Source of the DNA: Clostridia bacterium
Lineage (GTDB): Bacteria > Bacillota > Clostridia > Christensenellales > Aristaeellaceae
NCBI GenBank assembly: GCA_900769875.1
Contig: CAAGII010000101.1
Span: 1 to 21,929, forward strand
DNA length: 21,929 bases
Reading direction: 5' to 3'
Positions 1 to 7,508 of the stretch are shown piece by piece. The notes beneath the pieces are model-generated. The model was not told where the DNA came from. It made no database searches and worked only from the letters and a program-made list of their open reading frames with translations. Each line of letters begins with the position of its first letter. Positions within the stretch are counted from its first letter, which is position 1. Made by a program: the position numbers and the translations under genes.

Positions 1-94
1 CCGTAGCACCTTCCTTCAAAAATTTGTCTGCGGTAGCGTAGCCAATGCCACGGCTGCCTCCGGTGATGATTGCAACTTTGTCTTTCAGTCTCAT
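1..94 (-). CDS. Short-chain dehydrogenase/reductase, N-terminal part only
   Basis: The gene reads leftward and runs off the window's left edge, so only about 31 N-terminal residues are visible. They begin MRLKDKVAIITGGSRGIG, which is the first beta strand and the glycine-rich TGGxxGIG nucleotide-binding loop of classical SDR enzymes (NAD(P)-dependent oxidoreductases of the FabG type). The ATG at 94 has a perfect AGGAGGT ribosome binding site about 5 bases upstream. The substrate cannot be told from this part. FabG-like 3-ketoacyl reductase is only one of many possible roles. Confidence 0.9.
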   Translation of the reverse strand, partial: MRLKDKVAIITGGSRGIGYATADKFLKEGAT

Positions 95-123
95 AAGAAT
101 ACCTCCTTGTGTTTTGTGTTTGT

Positions 124-152
124 AGTATAACATGTTTCGGAGGCGATTTCCA
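124..152 (-). promoter_or_regulatory. Putative sigma-70-type promoter for the SDR gene
   Basis: On the minus strand there is a TATACT -10 box at 124-129. A TGGAAA hexamer, a partial match to TTGACA, lies at 147-152, with a 17-base spacer. The -10 is about 30 bases upstream of the SDR start codon, leaving a short AT-rich leader. The -10 is good and the -35 is mediocre. Confidence 0.45.
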
Positions 153-206
153 TGACAAAATCACATTTTTCCAAGAAGGAGTGATAGAAAAATCATGCCC
201 GTGAAT

Positions 207-256
207 AAAAAGTCACAGTCACGCTCCGATTTGAAGTGTAGACTGTGGTTTTTTAT
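207..256. terminator. Intrinsic terminator, probably bidirectional
   Basis: Arms 207-220 and 241-254 pair over 14 bases with two G-T wobbles; the core is CACAGTC/GACTGTG. The outer part of the stem is A-run against T-run, so each direction ends in a U-tract (TTTTTTATTTT rightward, TTTTTAT leftward). Leftward, it lies directly after the stop codon of the possible gene remnant at 253-439. Confidence 0.65.
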
Positions 257-439
257 TTTACAGGTTCTGCACTTTCAGCCATCTTGATGATTTCGGAATC
301 ATCAATTTTGCTTGGAATGTAGTTTACCACTACAATTAGCAAAACGAAAGCTCGGTGTTGCGTGATTCTCATCATCCACATAGTATTGAAAACCAGAAGC
401 TTCGCGAATTTCTGCTGTTCTCCTCGCCAACGTCTCGAT
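253..439 (-). pseudogene. Possible decayed minus-strand gene, unrecognised
   Basis: Two adjacent minus-strand frames give protein-like sequence, but neither is a full gene. The frame at 302-439 reads a stretch containing FQYYVDDENHATPSFRFA and then hits stops. The frame ending in TAA at 253-255 reads VVNYIPSKIDDSEIIKMAE and ends in EPVK, right against a terminator. A gene 3' end directly followed by a leftward terminator is what one expects of a real gene that has lost its frame and its 5' part. I do not recognise the family. The alternative is chance open frames in AT-rich DNA. Confidence 0.25.
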
Positions 440-540
440 TCATTCCCTGTACAATATGTTTGACAAACCTACAGAAATGCAGTTTTTCAAGCGTATACGG
501 CACTTTTGGATGTTTTTTTGCATGCCTGAAAAGTTGCGTA

Positions 541-569
541 TTGCATAAGCCGGGACAGTATGTTATCTT
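541..569 (+). promoter_or_regulatory. Putative promoter for the small secreted protein gene
   Basis: TTGCAT at 541-546 and TATCTT at 564-569 are separated by exactly 17 bases, and the -10 ends 45 bases before the start codon at 615. Both hexamers match the sigma-70/sigma-A consensus only partly. The region from 440 to 540 shows nothing else I can support. Confidence 0.4.
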
Positions 570-614
570 TAATAAGAAAGCATTTGCTTACCAAATGGAA
601 AAGAGGAAACATGA

Positions 615-1070
615 ATGAAGAAGACCATCACGATACTTGTGCTTTGCATGCTTGTAGCCCTGCTGCCCTTCCAGGCCATGGCAGAAGGCGCGAATGCGAC
701 AGAAGAGAGGATTCTGCCGTTCTGGGATATGTCCTGGAATGACATGAATGCGCTGTATGCTTCGGGCGCAACCTTTAAGCAGGAAACGATTTATATCAGC
801 GTGTATAAGTGTTTTTTAAGCGATATGCTCATGAGCGGAGATGCGTTTTCTGTTACGATCACGCCGTATAGCGCCTATAATCCCCTCGATGTATGGCAGG
901 CAATTGGCAATCAGTGTGTATTTCACTATGATACGATGAAGCAGATTACGCCTGTGTCCGGCAGCCTTGCTGCATATAATTTCATCAACGAAGAAACCTA
1001 TATGCGCATTGATTACATGCCCTGGAGCTCTGGAAACGACCGCATTCTCATCGTCTGCGCTAAGAATTAA
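615..1070 (+). CDS. Small secreted protein of unknown function (151 aa)
   Basis: The protein starts MKKTITILVLCMLVALLPF, a classic Sec signal peptide: two lysines, a hydrophobic core and a probable signal peptidase site after QAMA, near residue 23. The mature part is about 128 residues, rich in Tyr, Trp and Met, with no motif I recognise. Cysteines at about 65, 101 and 148 could form a disulfide. An AGAGGAAA ribosome binding site lies 5 to 10 bases upstream of the chosen ATG, with another ATG four bases earlier in a different frame. No lipobox is visible. It sits alone between the gene scraps and the IS remnant. Calling it secreted is inference from the signal peptide; the function is unknown. 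Confidence 0.7.
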   Translation: MKKTITILVLCMLVALLPFQAMAEGANATEERILPFWDMSWNDMNALYASGATFKQETIYISVYKCFLSDMLMSGDAFSVTITPYSAYNPLDVWQAIGNQCVFHYDTMKQITPVSGSLAAYNFINEETYMRIDYMPWSSGNDRILIVCAKN

Positions 1071-1131
1071 GTTGAAAAGAGGCTGGCTGTTAATGGACTG
1101 TTCCCAGTCCAACGGACAGTAGAAAAAAGGG

Positions 1132-1167
1132 ACCTCCTGTTGTAGAATAGGAACTACGACAGGAGGT
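1132..1167 (+). promoter_or_regulatory. Hairpin that hides the OrfA ribosome binding site
   Basis: Bases 1132-1145 and 1154-1167 form a 14-bp stem with one G-T wobble and an 8-base loop. The right arm ends in AGGAGGT, which is the Shine-Dalgarno sequence 7 bases before the OrfA ATG at 1175. In a transcript reading in from outside, the SD would be paired. This is a known way for insertion sequences to limit transposase made from host promoters (for example IS10). That it acts this way here is inference. Confidence 0.6.
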
Positions 1168-1174
1168 TATCTGT

Positions 1175-1475
1175 ATGGCAAGAAAGTACACAAAGATAGA
1201 ACAACTGGCTGAAATTGTAAGAGAGCGTCATCGGCAAGGGGAGAGCTATCGCATCATAGCAACCAGTTATGGTCTGGAAATGAAACAAGTAAACAAACTG
1301 ATGGAACGGGAGCGAAGAAAGGAACGAATGCTGGCAGCGGGATATATCCCGCGCCCCAAGGGACGCCCCGCAAGGAACCGGGCAGCGAAGAAGCCAAAAG
1401 CACAATGAGTTGGTAAGACTTCGGATGCAGGTGGAGTTGCTGCGAAATTTTCTGTCCGAAGCTGGAAGGAGGTGA
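1175..1475 (+). pseudogene. IS3-family OrfA (helix-turn-helix protein), frameshifted
   Basis: The intact first frame (1175-1408) gives 77 residues starting MARKYTKIEQLAEIVRER, with a helix-turn-helix-like region (GESYRIIATSYGLEMKQVNKL). OrfA of IS3 elements binds the terminal repeats. After about 1370 the protein stops looking right in this frame. Moving back one base there gives KEPGSEEAK. Moving back one more base near 1398 gives KHNELVRLRMQVELLRNFL, the leucine-zipper tail expected of OrfA, ending AGRR at TGA 1473-1475. The simplest reading is two single-base deletions, one near 1366-1370 and one in the A-run at 1396-1399. Sequencing errors are an alternative. Confidence 0.7.
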
Positions 1476-1567
1476 AACTGAAGTATCGTGTAATCGAGCG
1501 CTTCCGCGGAAAGTACAGCGTGGCGGCCATGTGTGAAGTGTTTGAGGTAAGCCGAAGTGGATACTAC
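1472..1567 (+). pseudogene. IS3-family OrfB transposase, 32-codon 5' fragment
   Basis: It begins at a GTG overlapping the OrfA stop (GTGA), the usual IS3 overlap. The residues include YRVIERFRGKYSVAAMCEVF and VSRSGYY, the conserved start of IS3-family OrfB (the HTH_21-like segment with the SRSGYY signature). The match ends at TAC TAC (1562-1567). The DNA beyond is the 3' end of the neighbouring leftward gene, so the rve integrase domain with its DDE residues is lost. Confidence 0.8.
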
Positions 1568-1570
1568 CCA

Positions 1571-4500
1571 TCATCCGATTCCCGGCGCATCCATCCTGCG
1601 GAGGCCTTCATGACCCAGAGCCATCAGGCGTTTGCAATAGGTATCGCTGCGCTTCTGGATATCGTCCTGATAGACCTCCAGCTCCGGCATGGAGACGGCA
1701 AAGAAGTCGTATTCCACATGGTCGAAGATGTGCTGTTCGCCAAAGATGATGAGCTGATGGAAGGACTTTTTCGCCATGACATCATCACCCAGCGCGTGGA
1801 AGGCGAGTCCCTGATAGAAAATGTAATCCGAGGGCTGATCGTTGTAGTAACGAATGGGTGCGGGGACCTGCGAACCCGCCGTGGCCTTGACAAAGCACGC
1901 CTTCGCCTCCTCCTCCTGCCCGAGGGCGCGATACGCGCGGCCCATCACATAGTAGGCGCGGTTGTCCGGCACATTGTCCAGCTTGCCCTCGCCCAGGTTA
2001 TCCGGGTAGGTGATGGTGCGCTCCGCATAGCGGATGGCCGTGTGCAGCGATTCCTCCGTGCCTTCCTCAAAAGCCTTTTCCGCAAGGGCAAACAGCGCTG
2101 TCTTGTACTCGTCCGCCACCTTGCCTTCGCCGCCCTCCCACACATGGAAGGTGTAGCTTTCCAGCAGGTCAAGAGCCTTTCGATACTGCCCGTTTGCATT
2201 GAGCAGGGACACATACGCCAGCATCAGCGCATCGCGGTCAGACAGAATGCCCGCATGCGCCTCCAGCAGTGCCAAGCGCTCGCAAACGGGCTTGTCCAGC
2301 TGCTTCAGCAGCTGATCCTGCTCCAGCAGGAAGCGGCTGTTATCGGGCTCCAGGCGGCATGCCGCTGCGATTTCCGCCTCGGCAAGGCTTCGATCACCAT
2401 GATTGTAACAGGCAATGGACAGATTGCGGTGTGCCGGAGCAAGCTCCGGTCTGGCGGCAATCGCGGCTTCCCAATGCGACATTGCGGCTGCGTACTGCTT
2501 TTTGTCATAGAGCAGCAAGCCCAGGTAATAGTGCGCCATCGGAGCGTCCTTTCCTGCGTCTTCCAAAAGGGCGATGGCCTTTTCGAGGATCAGCTGCTCC
2601 GCAATCCTGTTGGGGAAGCAGCAATCCGGGCAGCATCCTTCTCCTGCCAGCGCGTGCTTGAGGGCACTGTCATCCTGCACAGCATAAGCCATGGCGTAGC
2701 ATACCATCGGGTTTTTTACCGGGCAGCGGGCAAGCACATCCGCCGCGTCCTCCATCATGCCAAAGCCGATCAGCTCATAGGCAAGGTTCAGGTAGTTTTC
2801 TGCCCGTCCTCCCATCGCCTGCGCAAAGGCATCGTTGTCCATGAAGCGGTAGAGAATCCCGGCATAGAGAGGATCAATCGCGTAGCTTTCCTGCAAGAGG
2901 CGCCGTGCTTCCTCCTCCATGCCCTCCATGTGAGCGAGCATGCCCGCACGCAGCGCCCGCACCTTCATGCTGTGCCAGTTGCGATTCAGCGCCTCGCCGG
3001 AGAAATCCAGCGCCTGCCGCCATTCCCCACACTTCACGCACAGGCAAGCCAGATGGAAATAGGAGACGCCCGCGGTTTCCGCGCTCCACGTCGCCTTGAA
3101 GAACGCATCGTACGCCTCGGCATGCTGCCCAAGCAGCTCCTGCGCCAGCCCCAGATGGTAATACGCCTCCCCCGAATACGGGTTGGGATTGCGCCAGGTC
3201 TGCTTGTTGATCGCCGCCTGAAAATATGGAATGCTCTTGGCGATCTGCCCGTTTCGCAGCAGCCACATGCCATAGGCATCGTTGAGCCGGATGTCCGTCG
3301 GGTCGCGCCGCAGTCCCTCCAGATAGTACGCCTGGGGCTGGAAGGTCGCGTGACGGTACTGCTCCAGATGCTGACCAGCCAGCAGCAGCTCTTCCAGCGA
3401 GCCGATCTCGGACGGTGCCTTCAACGCCTCAGCCGGCTCGGCAATCGGGCGGTTTTCATTCACATACGCAGTGCATTCACACAGCAGCGTGCATGCGGCG
3501 TCCGTTACGGTCACGCGGTAATCGCAAAGGCCGGGAATCGTATCCACAAAGGCTGCGGCAGGTGTGAGATCGACCGTCCTGCGGTATACCTCCCTGCCGC
3601 CTGAGAAAACCGCCACCTGCGCGCCGGGAAAAACGCCGCTGGCATAAACCTTGATGCGCCCGGCCGCCGCACGCTTCTCCAGCGCGTGAAGGGCTTCCTT
3701 GCCATGGTCAAAGGGCCCCGGCTCAATCACATTCCCGGCTTCATCCACGAAATCCACGCCAAGCACAACATCCTTTGTCGCGTTGCTGACGCGGCCAACG
3801 GTTTTGTAGGGCATGAAGTACTGGACGAAGTTCTTCTCCTCCTGGGGCTTGAGCCAGGTAAAGTCCGGCTGGTTGTCACAGTACACGCCGGTCATCAGCT
3901 CAATGTAGGGGCCGTCCTCGTCGGTCAGGTTTCTGTCCCACATCCTGCCGAAATTGCCGCAGCCCCATGTCCACTGCTTCTTGCCGGGGCTGACGTGGTG
4001 GTCAGCCACATGCAGCAGTCCCGCATCCCGGCTCTCGTCAAAGTTTCCCACGAAGTCGAAATCCGAATGCGCCGCCATGTAGGAGGTCGGCACGCGAATG
4101 TTCTTGTAGCGGGAGATGTCCACCCCTGCGGAATAATCCGCCTTGTAGTATTCCCCCGTTGCGATGGGGAAGCTGGAAACGGCTCGCTTGCCGTGATCCA
4201 TCACAGCATTCACATCGGGCGGAAACACGGAGAAGGTGCTGTCATTGACGGACACCGCCGGATTCGCCCACCACAGGAAGGTCTGGGGCAGATCGGTGGC
4301 GTTGTACAGCTTGCCGCGAATCTCGATATACGCCTTGTCGGGGTACAGCGTGATGGCGGCATTGCCCTTGGTGCCGTTGATCCGATCCGTTTCACCGACG
4401 GTAACGGTCGCGGAGCCGTCCGGATTCTCAGTACAGGTGTAGTCCACCGGCATGAAGGTGGAGGGGCGATGATGCTGCGGCCAGTTGAACTCAATGCCGC

Positions 4501-4837
4501 CGGAGATCCACGGCCCGGCCAGACCCACCAGGGCAGGCTTGATGACCCGGTTGTAATACACGAAGTCATAGCCGTTGGTCTTGTCATAGGCGCGCTGGAT
4601 GCGCCCGCCCAGCTCCGGGAGGATCATCACATACAGATAGTCGTTTTCGAGGATGACTGCCTTATACTGCACATCTTCCTTGGTATTGCTGATCTTTTCA
4701 ATGACCGGAACCGGGTAGATCTTGCCCGTGCTTCCCTGATAGGCGCGGGTTTCGATGAACAGCGGATTCTTCTCCGGCTGCCCGGCTCTGTAGGTAGGAA
4801 TCGTGACCAGCTTTTCCGTGACTGTTGTTCGATTCAT
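1571..4837 (-). CDS. DUF5107 domain protein with C-terminal TPR repeats (1088 aa)
   Basis: The N-terminal ~350 residues form a DUF5107-type beta-sandwich, recognisable by PELGGRI (residues 74-80), WISGGIEFNWP (110-120) and MWDRN further on. The GGRI motif and the fold resemble galactose mutarotases. From about residue 490 to 1050 there are many TPR-like helical pairs (for example AYYHLGLAQELLGQHAEAYD and HYYLGLLLYDKKQYAAAMSHW). No signal peptide is visible, so it is probably cytosolic. The start at 4837 is chosen because GAAAGGAGAG lies just upstream; an earlier in-frame ATG at 4873 would overlap the preceding gene. It follows the GH35 gene by 19 bases and so is in its operon. Known family members accompany glycan-use genes, but their biochemical role is unclear to me. 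The stop codon lies 3 bases from the truncated IS. Confidence 0.85.
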   Translation of the reverse strand: MNRTTVTEKLVTIPTYRAGQPEKNPLFIETRAYQGSTGKIYPVPVIEKISNTKEDVQYKAVILENDYLYVMILPELGGRIQRAYDKTNGYDFVYYNRVIKPALVGLAGPWISGGIEFNWPQHHRPSTFMPVDYTCTENPDGSATVTVGETDRINGTKGNAAITLYPDKAYIEIRGKLYNATDLPQTFLWWANPAVSVNDSTFSVFPPDVNAVMDHGKRAVSSFPIATGEYYKADYSAGVDISRYKNIRVPTSYMAAHSDFDFVGNFDESRDAGLLHVADHHVSPGKKQWTWGCGNFGRMWDRNLTDEDGPYIELMTGVYCDNQPDFTWLKPQEEKNFVQYFMPYKTVGRVSNATKDVVLGVDFVDEAGNVIEPGPFDHGKEALHALEKRAAAGRIKVYASGVFPGAQVAVFSGGREVYRRTVDLTPAAAFVDTIPGLCDYRVTVTDAACTLLCECTAYVNENRPIAEPAEALKAPSEIGSLEELLLAGQHLEQYRHATFQPQAYYLEGLRRDPTDIRLNDAYGMWLLRNGQIAKSIPYFQAAINKQTWRNPNPYSGEAYYHLGLAQELLGQHAEAYDAFFKATWSAETAGVSYFHLACLCVKCGEWRQALDFSGEALNRNWHSMKVRALRAGMLAHMEGMEEEARRLLQESYAIDPLYAGILYRFMDNDAFAQAMGGRAENYLNLAYELIGFGMMEDAADVLARCPVKNPMVCYAMAYAVQDDSALKHALAGEGCCPDCCFPNRIAEQLILEKAIALLEDAGKDAPMAHYYLGLLLYDKKQYAAAMSHWEAAIAARPELAPAHRNLSIACYNHGDRSLAEAEIAAACRLEPDNSRFLLEQDQLLKQLDKPVCERLALLEAHAGILSDRDALMLAYVSLLNANGQYRKALDLLESYTFHVWEGGEGKVADEYKTALFALAEKAFEEGTEESLHTAIRYAERTITYPDNLGEGKLDNVPDNRAYYVMGRAYRALGQEEEAKACFVKATAGSQVPAPIRYYNDQPSDYIFYQGLAFHALGDDVMAKKSFHQLIIFGEQHIFDHVEYDFFAVSMPELEVYQDDIQKRSDTYCKRLMALGHEGLRRMDAPGIG

Positions 4838-4856
4838 CGTGCGCTCTCCTTTCGGT

Positions 4857-7133
4857 TTACAGGGAAATTTCATACACAGGCTGTGCCGTCACCTGCACAA
4901 GCTCCGCAGTCATGGTATCCACCTCTTCGTTTCGGGCCGCCATGGTGGATTCCACATTGACCCTGGCGCCTTCGCGAATGGGAGAAATGGTCAGGAGCAG
5001 TGGATCCTTCAGCCGGTTGCGGTGCTCCTTCAGGCCGACCTCCCAGGTGGAGCCGTTGTAGAAGTTGTCGCTGATCATCACGCCACCTAGGAACAGGTGA
5101 CCAATATCGCCCCTGTAATCAATGCGCAGGCGCGCGTCTTTCACGTTGTCCAGCGCATCCGGCGGAAGCTCCAGCAGGAAGCGGCGCGGAGCGGGCGACG
5201 TGACGCGAACAGGAATGACCTTCTCCTGCGCCTGTACGCGGTACACGCCGAGAATACCCTCGTCTGCCATCACTGCCGCCCTTGAGCCCTTCAGCAGCCC
5301 GGTCGGGAAGGTGCGGATGGTCGATTCGGCATGCACCGTTTCCAGCTTCAGGCCGCCCTGCTCGTCCTCGAGCAGCGCGTCGGGCGTAAAGACCAGCGCA
5401 CCGGAACGCAGGACGTACATCTCGTTGGCGAGGCTTCGGCTTACGACCAGAATGTCGATGGCTGTATCTGCCTTTTTCACCGTGAACAGCGTGCAATCCA
5501 TCCCATTTGGCAGGGCATCGGTATCCGCTGCCATCGTGCCATTTCCGCCGATCACAGCCGCATCCTTTTCAAAGCGGAAGGAGCCCATCATACCGTCCGG
5601 GATCATGAACACATAGACGCTGCGGTTGCCAATGCTCGTGCGCAGCACCGGCTGCGCGTTGGCTTGCCTGAGCAGGATACCGTCCAGCTCCATGTGGAAG
5701 GGCAGAATGGCGTTCTCCTCGGAGGCAATGCTGATATCGTAGCGGTACGTTTCGCCCGCCGCCTTCACCACGATCTCCTCATGCTCCTTGGCGGGCATGG
5801 TCAGGTGATCCTGGAAATTGCAGAGGAACACAAAGCCGCTCCTGCCGTCTGTGCGCACTGCCCAGCGCAGAGTCGTCAAATCTGTGGGCTGAATCTGGGA
5901 CGCACCCTTGGGCAGCACGGTCTCCATCGGCGCAAGCCTGTCACCGAAGCACTGCGTAAAGTAGTGGATGCTCTTCAATCGCTGATACGATTCACGCACC
6001 TGACCAAACTCGCCCAGCGCCGCCTGATAATCATAGGACAGCTTGGGCACCTGAGATTCATTCAGGTAAGCGCCGTGCTTGCCAATGGGGTTCGTACCGC
6101 CCTGGAACATATAGTAGCCGATGAAGTTGCAGCCCGAAGCCAGCTTGATGTTCGCCAGCGCATCCACGCTCTTGTAGGGGTAGATGAAACGGTAGTAGTA
6201 GCAACACATCATGCCCGCGCCCATCTCGCAGCAGGCATAAGGGCGCTCCTCGGGAGCATAGGCAGGGGCAAAATCGTCCATGCACACCGCGCCATTGTGA
6301 TGGTAGTCCTCGTAGATGAATTCCTCGGTCGCGGGATGCTCGCCCTTGTGCGAATAGAAGATCCACGGGCGATAGGCGTAGCCGCCCCAGAGCGGCATCA
6401 CGCGGGGTGAATAGGCCGCGCCGCCCCACGCCGTACCAGTGAAGAACACGGGAGTCAAGCCAGCCTCCAGCGCCAGCTCGCGCAGCTTGAGGATGTACGT
6501 TTCCCCTTCGTCGCCGCTGAAAATCCACTCATCCGAAATACCGGTTGTCATCTCCCATACAGCCGATGAATGCATGTATTCATTATCCAGCTGTACGCCG
6601 ATGATGGGGCCGTTGTCCTTGTAGAACAGGCCCTGCACCTGTTCGCCAATCTTCGTATAGAGTTGCTTCACAGCCTGCATGAAGCCCTCGTTGGTGTGCC
6701 GCACCTCATAGGGCTTGGCGTAGAGCCAATCCGGCAATCCGCCATTGCGCACCTCGCCGTGATCGAAGGGGCCGACGCGCAGGGTGACATACAGGCCATG
6801 CTTCTCGCAGAGCTGGACAAACCGGCGAAGATTCCGCCGGCCTGAGAAGTCGAATACGCCCTCTTCCTCCTCGATGTGGTTCCAGAACAGGTAGGACGAA
6901 ATGATGTTGACGCCGCCCAGACGCATCTTGATGATCTCGTCCTCCCAGCGGCTTTCATCCATGCGGCTGTAATGGAACTCGCCGGACACGGCAAAGAAGG
7001 GCTTGCCGCTCTTCTCCATGTAGTAGTTGTTGAAGGAGATCACATCCCCGTTACCGGACGAACCGGAAAAGTCCTCGCCCAGCGAAAACAGCGCGGCGGA
7101 TTTGTAGCCGTTCAGATCAATCTCGTTGTACAT
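4857..7133 (-). CDS. GH35 beta-galactosidase-type glycoside hydrolase (758 aa)
   Basis: The protein carries the GH35 signature path: GEFHYSR (51-57), YLFWNHIEEEEGVFDF (81-96), NGGLPDWL (130-137), GPIIGVQLDNEY (175-186), CCEMG (301-305), YYMFQGGTNPIG (340-351) and SYDYQAALGE (366-375). By family knowledge the acid/base is E185 and the nucleophile most likely E303. The family usually has QxENEY; here the residue before Asn is Asp183, but the catalytic Glu is kept. GH35 enzymes cleave terminal beta-galactosides by a retaining mechanism. No signal peptide is seen, so it likely works on imported oligosaccharides. The start at 7133 has AAGGAG 9 bases upstream; an in-frame ATG at 7154 has no ribosome binding site. 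It heads the operon with the DUF5107 gene. Confidence 0.9.
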   Translation of the reverse strand: MYNEIDLNGYKSAALFSLGEDFSGSSGNGDVISFNNYYMEKSGKPFFAVSGEFHYSRMDESRWEDEIIKMRLGGVNIISSYLFWNHIEEEEGVFDFSGRRNLRRFVQLCEKHGLYVTLRVGPFDHGEVRNGGLPDWLYAKPYEVRHTNEGFMQAVKQLYTKIGEQVQGLFYKDNGPIIGVQLDNEYMHSSAVWEMTTGISDEWIFSGDEGETYILKLRELALEAGLTPVFFTGTAWGGAAYSPRVMPLWGGYAYRPWIFYSHKGEHPATEEFIYEDYHHNGAVCMDDFAPAYAPEERPYACCEMGAGMMCCYYYRFIYPYKSVDALANIKLASGCNFIGYYMFQGGTNPIGKHGAYLNESQVPKLSYDYQAALGEFGQVRESYQRLKSIHYFTQCFGDRLAPMETVLPKGASQIQPTDLTTLRWAVRTDGRSGFVFLCNFQDHLTMPAKEHEEIVVKAAGETYRYDISIASEENAILPFHMELDGILLRQANAQPVLRTSIGNRSVYVFMIPDGMMGSFRFEKDAAVIGGNGTMAADTDALPNGMDCTLFTVKKADTAIDILVVSRSLANEMYVLRSGALVFTPDALLEDEQGGLKLETVHAESTIRTFPTGLLKGSRAAVMADEGILGVYRVQAQEKVIPVRVTSPAPRRFLLELPPDALDNVKDARLRIDYRGDIGHLFLGGVMISDNFYNGSTWEVGLKEHRNRLKDPLLLTISPIREGARVNVESTMAARNEEVDTMTAELVQVTAQPVYEISL

Positions 7134-7321
7134 GATCCTGTTCTCCTTATCCATGGTGCGCGAAGAAGGGCTGCCCGCGCTGTCCCTTCGCGATCATCGC
7201 GTTCCACAGGTTTCTGATTTTTTGCTTCTGTCCACCTGACGACAAGCCATGAGGCAACGGCTTATCGCCCCGCATTTCCTTCATTTCATGAAGATGATGG
7301 TCAACTTTCTTCCCGCGCTTC

Positions 7322-7357
7322 CATTATGCATCGAGATTTCAAAAACGTCATTATGCA
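7322..7357. promoter_or_regulatory. Direct repeat CATTATGCA, candidate regulator site
   Basis: CATTATGCA occurs at 7322-7330 and again at 7349-7357, 27 bases apart, in the divergent region between the GH35 operon and the AraC-family gene. Read leftward the repeats are TGCATAATG, and each also contains a plausible extended -10 (TGCATAAT) for the GH35 operon. They could therefore be AraC-type operator half-sites, promoter parts or both. I found no convincing leftward -35, which fits an activator-dependent promoter. The rest of the 375-base gap (7134-7508) holds only a weak 5-bp stem near 7230-7250. Confidence 0.35.
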
Positions 7358-7402
7358 AAATTGCTGAACGATTGAGAAAAATTGCAATATGACCGCATTC
7401 CG

Positions 7403-7430
7403 TTGAAAAACGCGCAATTCCTGCTATAAT
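7403..7430 (+). promoter_or_regulatory. Promoter of the AraC-family regulator gene
   Basis: TTGAAA at 7403-7408 and a perfect TATAAT at 7425-7430 are spaced by 16 bases. Transcription would start near 7437, giving a leader of about 70 bases before the ATG at 7509. Confidence 0.7.
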
Positions 7431-7508
7431 GGCAATCAAAGAAACAGAACGCATGCCATGGGCAGTGCCGTTCTGTCAGAAACCTGTCCGATTTCCGGAG
7501 GAAAGCGC

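Larger units (their letters stand above)
1094..1567 (+). mobile_element. IS3-family insertion sequence remnant, right part missing
   Basis: The element has a small leader with inverted repeats, an OrfA-like gene and the start of an OrfB (integrase/transposase) in the usual IS3-family order and overlap. The left boundary is placed at the TGGACTG near 1094 because IS3-family elements commonly begin with TG and this is just outside OrfA's leader. This end is approximate, because the right terminal repeat is absent and cannot be compared. The element stops inside OrfB at about 1567, three bases before the stop codon of the next gene. It lacks the DDE catalytic core and cannot move by itself. Confidence 0.8.

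Noticed and set aside
286..303. TTGATGATT-type hairpin with TCGG loop as a regulatory RNA
   Set aside because: It lies within the possible coding remnant, is isolated, and has no transcript context.
175..356. GH35 catalytic site thought to be lost because of QLDNEY
   Set aside because: The substituted residue is the one before Asn; the acid/base Glu185 is retained.
1472..3604. Long rightward open frame continuing from the OrfB start across the DUF5107 gene
   Set aside because: After residue 32 it is antisense to the DUF5107-TPR coding region and has no domain sense; the length comes from GC-rich codon bias of the real gene.
5331..6410. 359-residue rightward open frame
   Set aside because: It is antisense to the GH35 gene, which has full family motifs.
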